The notes under the pieces are model-generated. The model searched no databases. It saw nothing but the letters and a program-made list of their open reading frames with translations, and had not been told where the DNA came from. Shown here in pieces: positions 26,240 to 33,465 of a stretch of DNA of 64,000 nt. Source of the DNA: Verrucomicrobiaceae bacterium. GTDB taxonomy: Bacteria > Verrucomicrobiota > Verrucomicrobiia > Verrucomicrobiales > Verrucomicrobiaceae. The translations under genes and the position numbers were made by a program. The stretch spans positions 806,001 through 870,000 of the forward strand of contig JADJPW010000001.1 in the NCBI GenBank assembly GCA_016713035.1. Reading direction: 5' to 3'. Within the stretch, counting starts at the first letter, position 1, and every line of letters starts with the position of its first letter.

Positions 26240-27176
26240 ATTCGTGGTAGTGGTCGATTTTCACCCCGTCGAGACGTGCGAGCGCATCCTCATCCAGCGC
26301 GGCGACCGAGAAATAGCGGGTGACGAGATGCAGAGCCTTCGATTTCTTGTTAGTGCCCATGTATCGAACCGAGAGGCCGGGCTCGATCTCGCCCGTGACG
26401 CCTGCTTTTTGAAGACCGACCACGCCGCGCTGCTTCTCCCCTACACGAAGAAGCAGAATGCTCGTTTCATTCTTGTCGTTGATGACAAACTTGTCGCTCG
26501 GGATGAGCGGGATGCCACGCCAAGTGATGAAGGGAGAGCCAAAAAGCGTCACGGTGGGTGGCGGCACGCCGCGGCGAGTGGCCTCGCGACCAAAGGCGGC
26601 GATGGCTTTCGGGTGCGTGAGGAAGAAGGCTGGTTTTTTCCACACACGGGTGATGAGCTCGTCGAGGTCGTCCGGTGTCGGTGGTCCGGTGCGGGTCTTG
26701 ATGCGCTGCTTTTCGACCACTTCGTTGAGGATGCCAAAGCGTGGATTGTTGATCAGCTCATACTCTTCGCGCTCTTTCACCGCCTCGACGGTGAGGCGCA
26801 CCTGCTCGCCCAACTGGTCAATGCGGTTGCTGTAAAGATCGGTGATGCGTGTGTGGGTTTGGAGAACGGTGCGGATGGTGGAGAGATGATACTCGCGGGG
26901 CTCCTCCTCATAATCGACGTAGGTGTCAGGAAGCTCCGGTGCTTCGTCGTCGTCAGAGGACACATCCCCGTCCACCGTGATGACCTCGACCGTGGGGCCG
27001 CCTTCCTTGGATTTCACGCGGTTGACGCGGTAGATGCCACCATCGACATCCACCCATTGTAGGAGCTGGTGCAGCCAGCGTGGTGTGATCTCATCCCACT
27101 GAGGCGGGGTGACGGTTGCGTTGGCCAGATTACGCGCGGCCTTGGCGCTGAGTGCGGTTCTATTATTGGTGCTCAT
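26220..27176 (-). CDS. srpI: Family 2A encapsulin shell protein (SrpI)
   Basis: The 318-residue protein is recognised as an SrpI-type encapsulin, an HK97-fold shell protein that forms protein nanocompartments. Distinctive stretches are ITPRWLHQLLQWVDVDGGIY, YVDYEEEPREY, TRITDLYSNRIDQL, TGPPTPDDLDELITRVW, KAIAAFGREATRRGVPP and ITWRGIPLIPSDK. Published work on the cyanobacterial homologue shows that the shell encloses a cysteine desulfurase and responds to sulfur starvation. The desulfurase gene follows directly with a 20-base overlap, and cysE and a rhodanese complete the set. Only one methionine beyond the initiator and no cysteine are present. Confidence 0.93.
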   Translation of the reverse strand: MSTNNRTALSAKAARNLANATVTPPQWDEITPRWLHQLLQWVDVDGGIYRVNRVKSKEGGPTVEVITVDGDVSSDDDEAPELPDTYVDYEEEPREYHLSTIRTVLQTHTRITDLYSNRIDQLGEQVRLTVEAVKEREEYELINNPRFGILNEVVEKQRIKTRTGPPTPDDLDELITRVWKKPAFFLTHPKAIAAFGREATRRGVPPPTVTLFGSPFITWRGIPLIPSDKFVINDKNETSILLLRVGEKQRGVVGLQKAGVTGEIEPGLSVRYMGTNKKSKALHLVTRYFSVAALDEDALARLDGVKIDHYHEYVFPKA

Positions 27177-27245
27177 GATGAGTGTGTGATCGGAAACAAT
27201 GATGTGCCCCTGGCCTGCGGATGATGGATCACCCCATGCTCGGCA

Positions 27246-27779
27246 TTAGGCATGCGAAGTGACATGTGGCGGGCCTCCTTGATGGTGCGGGTCGGCCTGA
27301 TGAACGTCTGTTTTGCCGCAGCAGGCCTGTCTTGTTGAACTCAGCGGAGCTGCGATGACTGTTGCCTTGGAGGTAGCGGCTGGCGAGGGAGTGTCAATAA
27401 CACGTTTTTTAATCCTGCTTATCGGCTGAAGCTGAACCTGAGGTGGTGATGAGGGGGTGAGTGTGAGCCACACGCGGCTGGCCTGGGATACTTGCCAGCC
27501 GAGCAGTGCTTCGCACAGCCCACCTGTGCGAAAACGATGGATCAACTCTGCCAGGCGGCGCGGACTAATGGAAAGGCTGCGGCAGACTTCATCTGCGGTG
27601 GCACCATCATCGAGCAACAGCAGGCTCTTTGCCCTTTGGCGCACCTTCGGGTCAATCTTGGAGTTTTCACTGACGATGGTTGCCAGAAGAGTCTGCTCAT
27701 ACGAGAGGCCGGTGAAGTAGAGAGTTTCCATCAAGCTAGTAGCAGCACGCGGCTGGGTTGTTTTTATTAAGCGTTCCAT
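27246..27779 (-). CDS. Helix-turn-helix protein upstream of the encapsulin, transposase-like DNA-binding fold
   Basis: The 177-residue protein has an HTH region (KIDPKVRQRAKSLLLLDDGATADEVCRSLSISPRRLAELIHRF) of the kind found at the N-terminus of IS630-type transposases and homeodomain-like regulators. The remaining 80 residues are rich in Ser, Pro and Thr and look disordered. No catalytic DDE part follows. A second ATG at 27731 (METLYFTGL) may be the true start. It lies 69 bases before srpI on the same strand and could be a regulator of the nanocompartment operon or a domesticated transposase fragment. The function is not known. Confidence 0.5.
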   Translation of the reverse strand: MERLIKTTQPRAATSLMETLYFTGLSYEQTLLATIVSENSKIDPKVRQRAKSLLLLDDGATADEVCRSLSISPRRLAELIHRFRTGGLCEALLGWQVSQASRVWLTLTPSSPPQVQLQPISRIKKRVIDTPSPAATSKATVIAAPLSSTRQACCGKTDVHQADPHHQGGPPHVTSHA

Positions 27780-27789
27780 TTTTGTGTAT

Positions 27790-27822
27790 AAGTTTATTAC
27801 TTGTTAATAACGACTATGGAAG
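27790..27822 (-). promoter_or_regulatory. AT-rich promoter region with near-palindrome upstream of the HTH gene
   Basis: This is one of the few AT-rich stretches in the window. On the minus strand GTTATTA, ACAAG, TAATAAAC forms an imperfect inverted repeat, followed by TTATACA, a possible -10 element, shortly before the ATG at 27779. It may be the promoter and operator for the HTH-encapsulin-desulfurase operon. The spacing to a -35 is unclear. Confidence 0.35.
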
Positions 27823-27989
27823 TCGGCACAGGGTGCGGTAGGAGGATGCTTGTCGAGGGCCTACCGTGAGGCACAAACCCGAGGCTGGGGGAGGTCAGCT
27901 TTCACGATAGCGATCTTTTCGGTCATCGAATAGCATGTAGGATGTGGCATGGCGTGCATGTTGCGGTGGTTGATTTGATGAGGAAAAAC

Positions 27990-30900
27990 TCAAAGCGGCC
28001 GGCGACGACGTAGCAGGGCTGAAAACAGCCCGCACAGCAGCAGGAGTGCACGTGACGGCTCCGGTGCGGTGATGACGAGAAGGCCGTGACTGGCCCACAG
28101 GCTGGTATCCCAGAGAAAACTACCGCCGAGGTCGAAAAGGGCCAGATCGCTGCCGGTTTCGCTGCCGGTGCGGAAACCGATGCCTGCGTTGACTTGATCG
28201 GCATTCAGCACGCGGGTCCAATCGAGCAGATTGAAGACATCTCCGGCGGTGGGTGTGTAGCCGTTGTTCAAAACGGTCGAGAGGCCGGCTCCGGTGCCCC
28301 AATCGAAGGCTCCTGCAACATCGAGGTGATCGTGCTGCGTGAGCGCGATCGGGTTAGCGAGCGATGAATTGCCGATGAGGGCCGCCAAAGCTGCCGCGTA
28401 GCCGGGATCTTCGCGATTGGCCAGCGCGGTGACATTCAGCGTGGCGGTGCTGATTTGCAGGTCCAACGAACCGCTGGTGAAGGTGGCATCTCCTCCCACC
28501 CACAACGTGCCGAGCGAAGAACCGGCGGCATCGCCGGGACGGAGCGTGCCGCCATTGAAAGTGAGGCCGCCTTGAATGAAGCCGCTGCCGGTGATGACGG
28601 ACGTGGCGTTCAAGGTGGTCACTCCGCTGCCGGTGCGACCGATGGTGCCTGCTTGCGTGGCGCTGGTGCCATCCCCGCCGCTGCCGACAGTCAGCGTGCC
28701 CGCATTCACGGTGGTGGTGCCGCTGTAGTTGTTCGCGGCGGTGAAAATCAGCGTGCCGGTTCCGCCTTTGATGACGCTGCCACTGCCGCCATTGCCGACT
28801 GGGTTTGCGAGCGTGACGGAGTTCGCCTGCGTGTCGAAGGTGGCGTTGCCATTGAAGGTGGTGGTGATGGCGCTTGGATCAAAGGAGCCACTGAATTGCA
28901 AGGTGCCGCCATTGAAGACGAGCTCGCGGCCTGCACCGGTGCCAAAGCGGGCGATGTTGTTCGCCTGGATGGTGCCTTCGTTGAGATACGTTTTGCCGGT
29001 GTAGGTGTTCGTGCCGCCGAGGATGAGCAGGCCCGCACCGGACTTCACGAGGTTCACGCTGCCACCCACGTTGTCAGCGATGGCGGAGGTGAGGTTCAGA
29101 TTGGCTCCCGTGACACGCACAAAGAGTTCCGCACCTGCTGTGGTGCCTGCGGTGAGCGTGCCGCCGGAGATCGTGCTGCGATTGGCGGCGTTGTTGTTCC
29201 CCACTGCCCCTCCTTGCTTGATCAAGCCGCCGCTGGCGAGCGTGAGTGTGTTCGTGCCGAGCGTGAGATCGATGCCGAGGCCGAGATTCGCCGATGCGGC
29301 GGTGCGAGATGAGGTCAGCGTCTGATCGGCGGCGGGTTTGACGTACAAAGAGCCGGTCCAATCCGCTTCGGTCAGCGTGGAGTAGTCAGCAGCGGTGAAG
29401 GCACTCACGCTGCCTTGATTGCCAGCCGTCACCGTGTCGATGTCGGTGGTGTATTTGGCAAACTCGCTGCCCACGGTGGCCCAGCCGCCGATGAAGCCAT
29501 CCGTCAGGCCGCCAATGTCGAGGCGGTTGCGCGTGCTGGCTCCCAGCCCGCTGGCACCGCCGGTGAAATTGACGCTGCCGCCAGTGTTTCGCGTGACGCT
29601 GGTGAAGGTCAGGGTCGAAGTGCGGCCGGTGGTGGCCTGGTCGGCCGTGATCTGGCTCGCGCCTGCGGCCAACGTGACCGCCCCTGCGGCCTCGCTGTAG
29701 TCCGTGTTGGCAGCGCCGCTGTTGTTGAATTCAAAGGTGCCGCCGCTCAGCGTGATGGTGGCGGCGTCGTTCACGCGGTCGGTCAGCACGTTGGTGCCGT
29801 TGGTGTTGGTAAGCTGGAGCTTGGCTCCCTGCCTCACGGTGATGCTGGTGGTGCCGCTGAGACGACCGCCGTTGTTGCCATTGCCGAGCTGGACGGTGCC
29901 CGTCTGGATGGTGGTGGCTCCGGTGAAGGCGTTATTCGCCTGCAAGGTCAGCGTGGCACTGCCAGCCTTCGTCAGAGCCAGCGCGGCCGCCGCGCCGTTG
30001 TTGATCGTGCCGGTGAAGGTGCCGCCGCCGTTCACCGTGAGCGTGGAGGCGGTAGTGGCGCTGTTGTTCGTCAGTGCCCCCGCGCCATTCAGGCCCGTGG
30101 TGCTGATGCTGTTACCATTGAGACGCAGCGTGCCGCCGCTTTGGATTTGCAGTGCATTGCCATTCAGCGCGTTCGCATTTCCGAGCTGCAAAATGCCCGC
30201 GTAGATGCGCACATCGCCGGTGAAGGTGTTGCTGCCGCCGAGCACGAGGATTTTATTCCCCGCTCCTGTGCCGCTGAAGGTGAGACCATTGGAGCCGGTG
30301 ATGACGCTGTTGACCGTCGCCGTCACTGCTGCGCCGCTGGCGAGGTGGATGATGCCCTCGCTGCCATTGGCAAACGCCAGCGTGCCACCCGTGAGCGTGC
30401 TCGTGGTGCTGAAAAGCAAGGCACCGCTTTGCAGTCCGAGTGTCACCCCCGAGCCTAAGGTTGTCGTGCCGGTGTTGGCGCTGGTCCAAGAGTTCACATC
30501 GACGCTGCTGTTCACGTTGATGTTGCCCGCGGTCGATTTGAGCACGTTTGAGCCGGTCGCAGCGCTCGCCGGAGCGGTGTATTCACCTGCGGTGAGGAGG
30601 CGGAGTCCGTTCGTGGCATCGTAAGTCGCAAAACCCGTTCCATTGCCAGTGGCGGAGGCATCCACCAGCAGCCACGGCACGATGCCGCCGGTAAAAGTGG
30701 GTGCTGAGGTGAAAAACACACGCGAAGAGCCCGCCGTGCCCGCCGCCGAACCCAGCGCGGTGCCGCGCACGAGCGCCGTGGCATTCTCCAGACGTGCCAG
30801 CGAGGCAAACGTGAGCGTCGCCTCATCGCCGCTGCCGGGTGTGAGAGTGAGGAAGCTGCGATGATTGCCCGAAACGGTCAGCGCACCGGCTGTTTCGGCA

Positions 30901-31991
30901 TGCACGGCTTGCGAAGCAAAATCAGCGCCGGTGTAGTTCAGCGTCGCACCGCCGACATTGCCTCCATCGAGCGTGATTGCCGCCGAATCGCCCAGACGGT
31001 TCACGGCCACGGTATCTGCCGCCGCGCCAATGTTGGTGATGGTGGCCGCATTCGTCACCAGGGCACTGCTGGCGGCGATGCTGGCATTATTTCCCTGCAC
31101 ATGCAGCGTGCCGCCATTGTTCGTGGTGATGCCGGTGTAGGAGTTATTGCCGCTGAGTAGCAAACTCCCACCACCAGCCTTTGTAAGGCCGGAAGACGTG
31201 CTGCCATCCGCGATGACGGACTGGATCGTGAGATCGGGATCAGCGGTAATGTTCTGCGTCGTCACCGTGCGTGTGCCATTGAGGTTCAGCGTGCCGCCTT
31301 GGATCAAACCGGCCAGCGGTGTGTTCGTGGCGGAAAAGCTGACGTTGCCGCCGAGATTGAAGTTCGTTCCGGTGCCGAGTGTAAGCGTGGAGGTCACGCC
31401 TGCGCCCGCGCCTAGTGTCAACGTAGTCGCATTCGCCGTCACACCATCCGCGAGCTGCAAATCACCGCCTTGCACGGCGTAAGCCCCCGTCGGCAAAACG
31501 GAGCCAGAAAGCAGCGCGATACCTGTTCCCGTCTTCGTCAGGCCCGCGCTACCATTGATGAAGGAGCTGATGGAGAGCGTGGAACCGCCCGCCACATTCA
31601 GCGCCGCGTTCACCGCGCCGAAATCGAGACCGTCCGTGCCGCTTTGTGGTGTGAGCGTCAGAGTTCCATTGTTCAGAGTCAGCGCGGAAAGCTTCAGCGC
31701 CGTTCCAGCGCCGAGGGTGACGCTGTATGTGCCCGTCGCATCGCTTCCGGCAGCAAAGAGCGCTGCTTCCAGGCCTGAGTTTGTCCAGGCAGCTGAGCTG
31801 GTGCCCCCAGCGGCATTATTCCAGCGGAGGGCCGACAAATCCCAGATGCCGTTTGGCGTGGGCCCACCGGAGCCTATCGTGCTGTCATTCGTGTCCCAAT
31901 AGAGGGACTGGGCTTGAGTGTGAATCGCCAGCAGAGCCAGCGTGAGGACGAGAAAGAGGTGTTGTAGAGGTTTTGGGGATGTTTTTTGCAT
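27990..31991 (-). CDS. Giant PEP-CTERM surface protein with autotransporter-type beta-strand repeats, free of Cys and Met
   Basis: The 1333-residue precursor has a signal peptide to about residue 29 (ALLAIHTQAQ). Many Gly/Thr/Asn-rich beta-helix repeats follow, among them units of the PATR type such as GGTNTYTGKTYLNEGTIQ and NNYSGTTTVNAGTLTV. It ends with the sorting signal PEPS, a hydrophobic helix and RRRRPL. PEP-CTERM proteins are processed and displayed on the surface or in exopolysaccharide. There is no C-terminal barrel, so it is not a true autotransporter. Between signal peptide and PEP motif there is no Cys and no Met. The single Cys lies in the removable tail. I use the ATG at 31991; a TTG at 32000 is also in frame. 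Confidence 0.88.
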   Translation of the reverse strand: MQKTSPKPLQHLFLVLTLALLAIHTQAQSLYWDTNDSTIGSGGPTPNGIWDLSALRWNNAAGGTSSAAWTNSGLEAALFAAGSDATGTYSVTLGAGTALKLSALTLNNGTLTLTPQSGTDGLDFGAVNAALNVAGGSTLSISSFINGSAGLTKTGTGIALLSGSVLPTGAYAVQGGDLQLADGVTANATTLTLGAGAGVTSTLTLGTGTNFNLGGNVSFSATNTPLAGLIQGGTLNLNGTRTVTTQNITADPDLTIQSVIADGSTSSGLTKAGGGSLLLSGNNSYTGITTNNGGTLHVQGNNASIAASSALVTNAATITNIGAAADTVAVNRLGDSAAITLDGGNVGGATLNYTGADFASQAVHAETAGALTVSGNHRSFLTLTPGSGDEATLTFASLARLENATALVRGTALGSAAGTAGSSRVFFTSAPTFTGGIVPWLLVDASATGNGTGFATYDATNGLRLLTAGEYTAPASAATGSNVLKSTAGNINVNSSVDVNSWTSANTGTTTLGSGVTLGLQSGALLFSTTSTLTGGTLAFANGSEGIIHLASGAAVTATVNSVITGSNGLTFSGTGAGNKILVLGGSNTFTGDVRIYAGILQLGNANALNGNALQIQSGGTLRLNGNSISTTGLNGAGALTNNSATTASTLTVNGGGTFTGTINNGAAAALALTKAGSATLTLQANNAFTGATTIQTGTVQLGNGNNGGRLSGTTSITVRQGAKLQLTNTNGTNVLTDRVNDAATITLSGGTFEFNNSGAANTDYSEAAGAVTLAAGASQITADQATTGRTSTLTFTSVTRNTGGSVNFTGGASGLGASTRNRLDIGGLTDGFIGGWATVGSEFAKYTTDIDTVTAGNQGSVSAFTAADYSTLTEADWTGSLYVKPAADQTLTSSRTAASANLGLGIDLTLGTNTLTLASGGLIKQGGAVGNNNAANRSTISGGTLTAGTTAGAELFVRVTGANLNLTSAIADNVGGSVNLVKSGAGLLILGGTNTYTGKTYLNEGTIQANNIARFGTGAGRELVFNGGTLQFSGSFDPSAITTTFNGNATFDTQANSVTLANPVGNGGSGSVIKGGTGTLIFTAANNYSGTTTVNAGTLTVGSGGDGTSATQAGTIGRTGSGVTTLNATSVITGSGFIQGGLTFNGGTLRPGDAAGSSLGTLWVGGDATFTSGSLDLQISTATLNVTALANREDPGYAAALAALIGNSSLANPIALTQHDHLDVAGAFDWGTGAGLSTVLNNGYTPTAGDVFNLLDWTRVLNADQVNAGIGFRTGSETGSDLALFDLGGSFLWDTSLWASHGLLVITAPEPSRALLLLCGLFSALLRRRRPL

Positions 31992-32190
31992 GGACGGCAA
32001 CTGCTGAGCGTCGGCGTCCGGTGGTCCGGTCGGCGTTCGCAGGTGCTTCGGGGGATCAGGCCGCCGTCAGGGGGATGACGGTGGGCGTTTCGATAAAAAA
32101 TGCCGAGAGGCTGACGGGAACGGATTTCAGGGGTGAAGCGGGTTTCTGCTTCGCTCTGAAGACCTCTGGTGTTCCAGTCAGCCTCTCGAC
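31992..32190 (-). promoter_or_regulatory. Structured leader RNA before the PEP-CTERM gene (copy B)
   Basis: On the minus strand GAGAGGCTGAC (32187-32177) pairs with GTCAGCCTCTC (32115-32105). The stem extends by three pairs and is followed by six U, like an intrinsic terminator with a structured 60-base loop. Inside are the mini-hairpin CTGG-AACA-CCAG and an arm TTCAG/CTGAA with GAAGC/GCTTC. A hairpin CCGTCA-TCCCCC-TGACGG and GACCGGACCACCGGA before the start codon follow. The order matches copy A at 18739-18952. It lies between the YezD-like gene and the PEP-CTERM gene, so it can act as an attenuator within the Rrf2 transcript. Confidence 0.6.
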
Positions 32191-32237
32191 AAATGTGGGG
32201 CGCGTGGCCTTGCGGCGACGCTATGGGAGTGATGGCG

Positions 32238-32426
32238 CTACTTTTTCTTCGTAGCAGGCGCAGGAGCGACGACATCGGGCAGACGCGTCTTCTCCGTGCT
32301 CTCCACCTGGGTCACTCGACCTTCATGGACGATGATCTGCACCGAACCGAAGCGCATGACTTCGATCTTCTGGCGCACGATGTCGATCCATGGCTCGACT
32401 TCAGGTTCTGTAATGTGTTGGGACAT
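32238..32426 (-). CDS. YezD-like small protein (DUF2292)
   Basis: This 62-residue protein matches the DUF2292/YezD pattern: a helical start (EPWIDIVRQKIEVMRFGS) followed by VQIIVHEGRVTQVESTEKTRL, a short beta hairpin. Such proteins are often encoded near sulfate assimilation genes. Their biochemical role is not established. It lies 7 bases after the Rrf2 gene and ahead of the leader of the PEP-CTERM gene. The C-terminal tail ends in Lys residues. Confidence 0.75.
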   Translation of the reverse strand: MSQHITEPEVEPWIDIVRQKIEVMRFGSVQIIVHEGRVTQVESTEKTRLPDVVAPAPATKKK

Positions 32427-32433
32427 GGGAAAA

Positions 32434-32979
32434 TCAGGTGATGGGTGAGAGCAGCGCGGCGAGGAAGCCGTCAGCGGGATCCGCGTGGAGGGATTTGGAG
32501 GTCTTTTTCTTGGCGGTTGTTTTTCGTATCGTGGCGGCCTGCCGCTCCTGCTTTCTCAGAGTGACCTCGACGACGTGTTCGAGCGTGTAGCGGTCGAGGA
32601 TGTTCGCGATGGCATTGCGCACGTCGATCATGAGCATCCGCAGACCACAGTGTGCCTCATCAGGACAGGAGCACTTCTCATACTCCGTCTCGCTGGCGCA
32701 GCCGATGGGCGCAAGCTTGCCATCAATGAGCCGCACGACTTCGCCCATTTTGATGGACTTCGCCGGCTTTGCGAGGCGAGCGCCGCCGTGCTTGCCGCGC
32801 AGGCTTTCCACATAACCGGCCTGCTTTAACTCAAAGAGGATCGCCTCGAGGAACTTGAACGGTAGCCGCTCCTGCTCCGCGAGCACGGAAACCGAGATCA
32901 CGCCCTCTCCCTGCCGGTCAGCGATGCCGAGACGGATGAGGGTGCGGAGGGCGTATTCGCCACGTTTGGTGAGCTTCAT
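32434..32979 (-). CDS. Rrf2-family transcriptional regulator with a cysteine cluster
   Basis: The 181-residue protein begins MKLTKRGEYALRTLIRLG, the typical Rrf2 start, and contains the winged helix with LPFKFLEAILFELKQAGYVESLRGKHGGARLA. Four cysteines, C94, C103, C105 and C111, lie in the position where IscR and NsrR bind an iron-sulfur cluster, although the spacing differs from IscR. Rrf2 proteins of the CymR group control cysteine metabolism. The surroundings (sulfate uptake, CysK, CysE, desulfurase) make a sulfur-responsive regulator likely. A GTG 15 bases upstream is an alternative start. A matching operator upstream suggests autoregulation. Confidence 0.85.
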   Translation of the reverse strand: MKLTKRGEYALRTLIRLGIADRQGEGVISVSVLAEQERLPFKFLEAILFELKQAGYVESLRGKHGGARLAKPAKSIKMGEVVRLIDGKLAPIGCASETEYEKCSCPDEAHCGLRMLMIDVRNAIANILDRYTLEHVVEVTLRKQERQAATIRKTTAKKKTSKSLHADPADGFLAALLSPIT

Positions 32980-32998
32980 GCCAAACACATGCACTCCT

Positions 32999-33024
32999 AA
33001 TATACACTGCGCAAGTAGGAATTA
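32999..33024 (-). promoter_or_regulatory. Putative Rrf2 operator upstream of its own gene
   Basis: The plus-strand block AATATACACTGC plus GCAAGTAGGAATTA is shared at 22 of 26 positions with 19007-19032, upstream of the channel/sulfate operon. On the minus strand it ends in TATATT, a possible -10 box, immediately before the regulator gene. A repressor bound here would block its own transcription. Binding is inferred. Confidence 0.5.
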
Positions 33025-33062
33025 AAAGTTTACTGCTTTTTCTTTCATTGGTTCACAAGAGT

Positions 33063-33377
33063 TCACTCTGGCAGCTTGTCGAAATGAAACTGGCAGCAGC
33101 CGAGATCGAGCGTCTTGGCGTTGTTCGAGAGCTTCTCACGAAAGGCGGCGGCGAGGGCGTAGATGCGCTGCTGGCCTTGTTTTTCGACTTCGAGGAGTCC
33201 GGCTTCTTTCAGCACGCGGAGGTGCTTGGAAACGTTGTAGGGCGTGACGTGAAGTTTTTCGCACAGCTCGGTGACGGGCTTCGCTCCGCTGATGAGCTGG
33301 CGCACGAGGCGCAGACGCGTCGGCTCACCCAGCGCACGCATGGCGCTAAGGCAGTCGAAGGTTTTGCGGGCAGGCAT
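33063..33377 (-). CDS. ArsR-family winged-helix regulator
   Basis: The 104-residue protein has the ArsR pattern: FDCLSAMRALGEPTRLRLVRQLI, then the recognition helix in TPYNVSKHLRVLKEAGLLEVEKQGQQRIYAL. The C-terminus contains adjacent cysteines (DLGCCQFHF), which could bind a metal. It is transcribed away from a CobW/G3E-type GTPase, with a 10-bp perfect palindrome between them. I chose the ATG at 33377 since the longer frame would run through that operator. The ligand may be a metal or a sulfur compound. Confidence 0.85.
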   Translation of the reverse strand: MPARKTFDCLSAMRALGEPTRLRLVRQLISGAKPVTELCEKLHVTPYNVSKHLRVLKEAGLLEVEKQGQQRIYALAAAFREKLSNNAKTLDLGCCQFHFDKLPE

Positions 33378-33431
33378 GGCTCGGAAATACAGCGTGGTGG
33401 ATTTTTTTGCAAGATGCGTGGTTGGCGCTTG

Positions 33432-33457
33432 TTTATTTGCCACATCTGGCAAATAAA
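33432..33457. promoter_or_regulatory. Palindromic operator between the ArsR gene and the GTPase gene
   Basis: TTTATTTGCC and GGCAAATAAA form a perfect 10-bp inverted repeat with a six-base centre, 9 bases before the GTPase start and 55 bases before the ArsR start. Size and position fit an ArsR-type dimer site controlling both divergent genes. Confidence 0.65.
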
Positions 33458-33465
33458 AACACCCC

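Noticed and set aside
26670..26690. Extra copy of the leader motif (GGTGGTCCGGT) inside srpI
   Set aside because: It encodes the conserved TGPPTPDD part of the encapsulin, so the match is explained by coding constraint.
28086..31902. Several long plus-strand frames opposite the PEP-CTERM gene
   Set aside because: They are antisense shadows of a Gly/Thr/Ala-rich coding strand with no family sequence.
27990..31991. True type V autotransporter
   Set aside because: Repeats of the autotransporter-associated type are present, but there is no C-terminal beta-barrel. The protein ends in a PEP-CTERM sorting signal instead.
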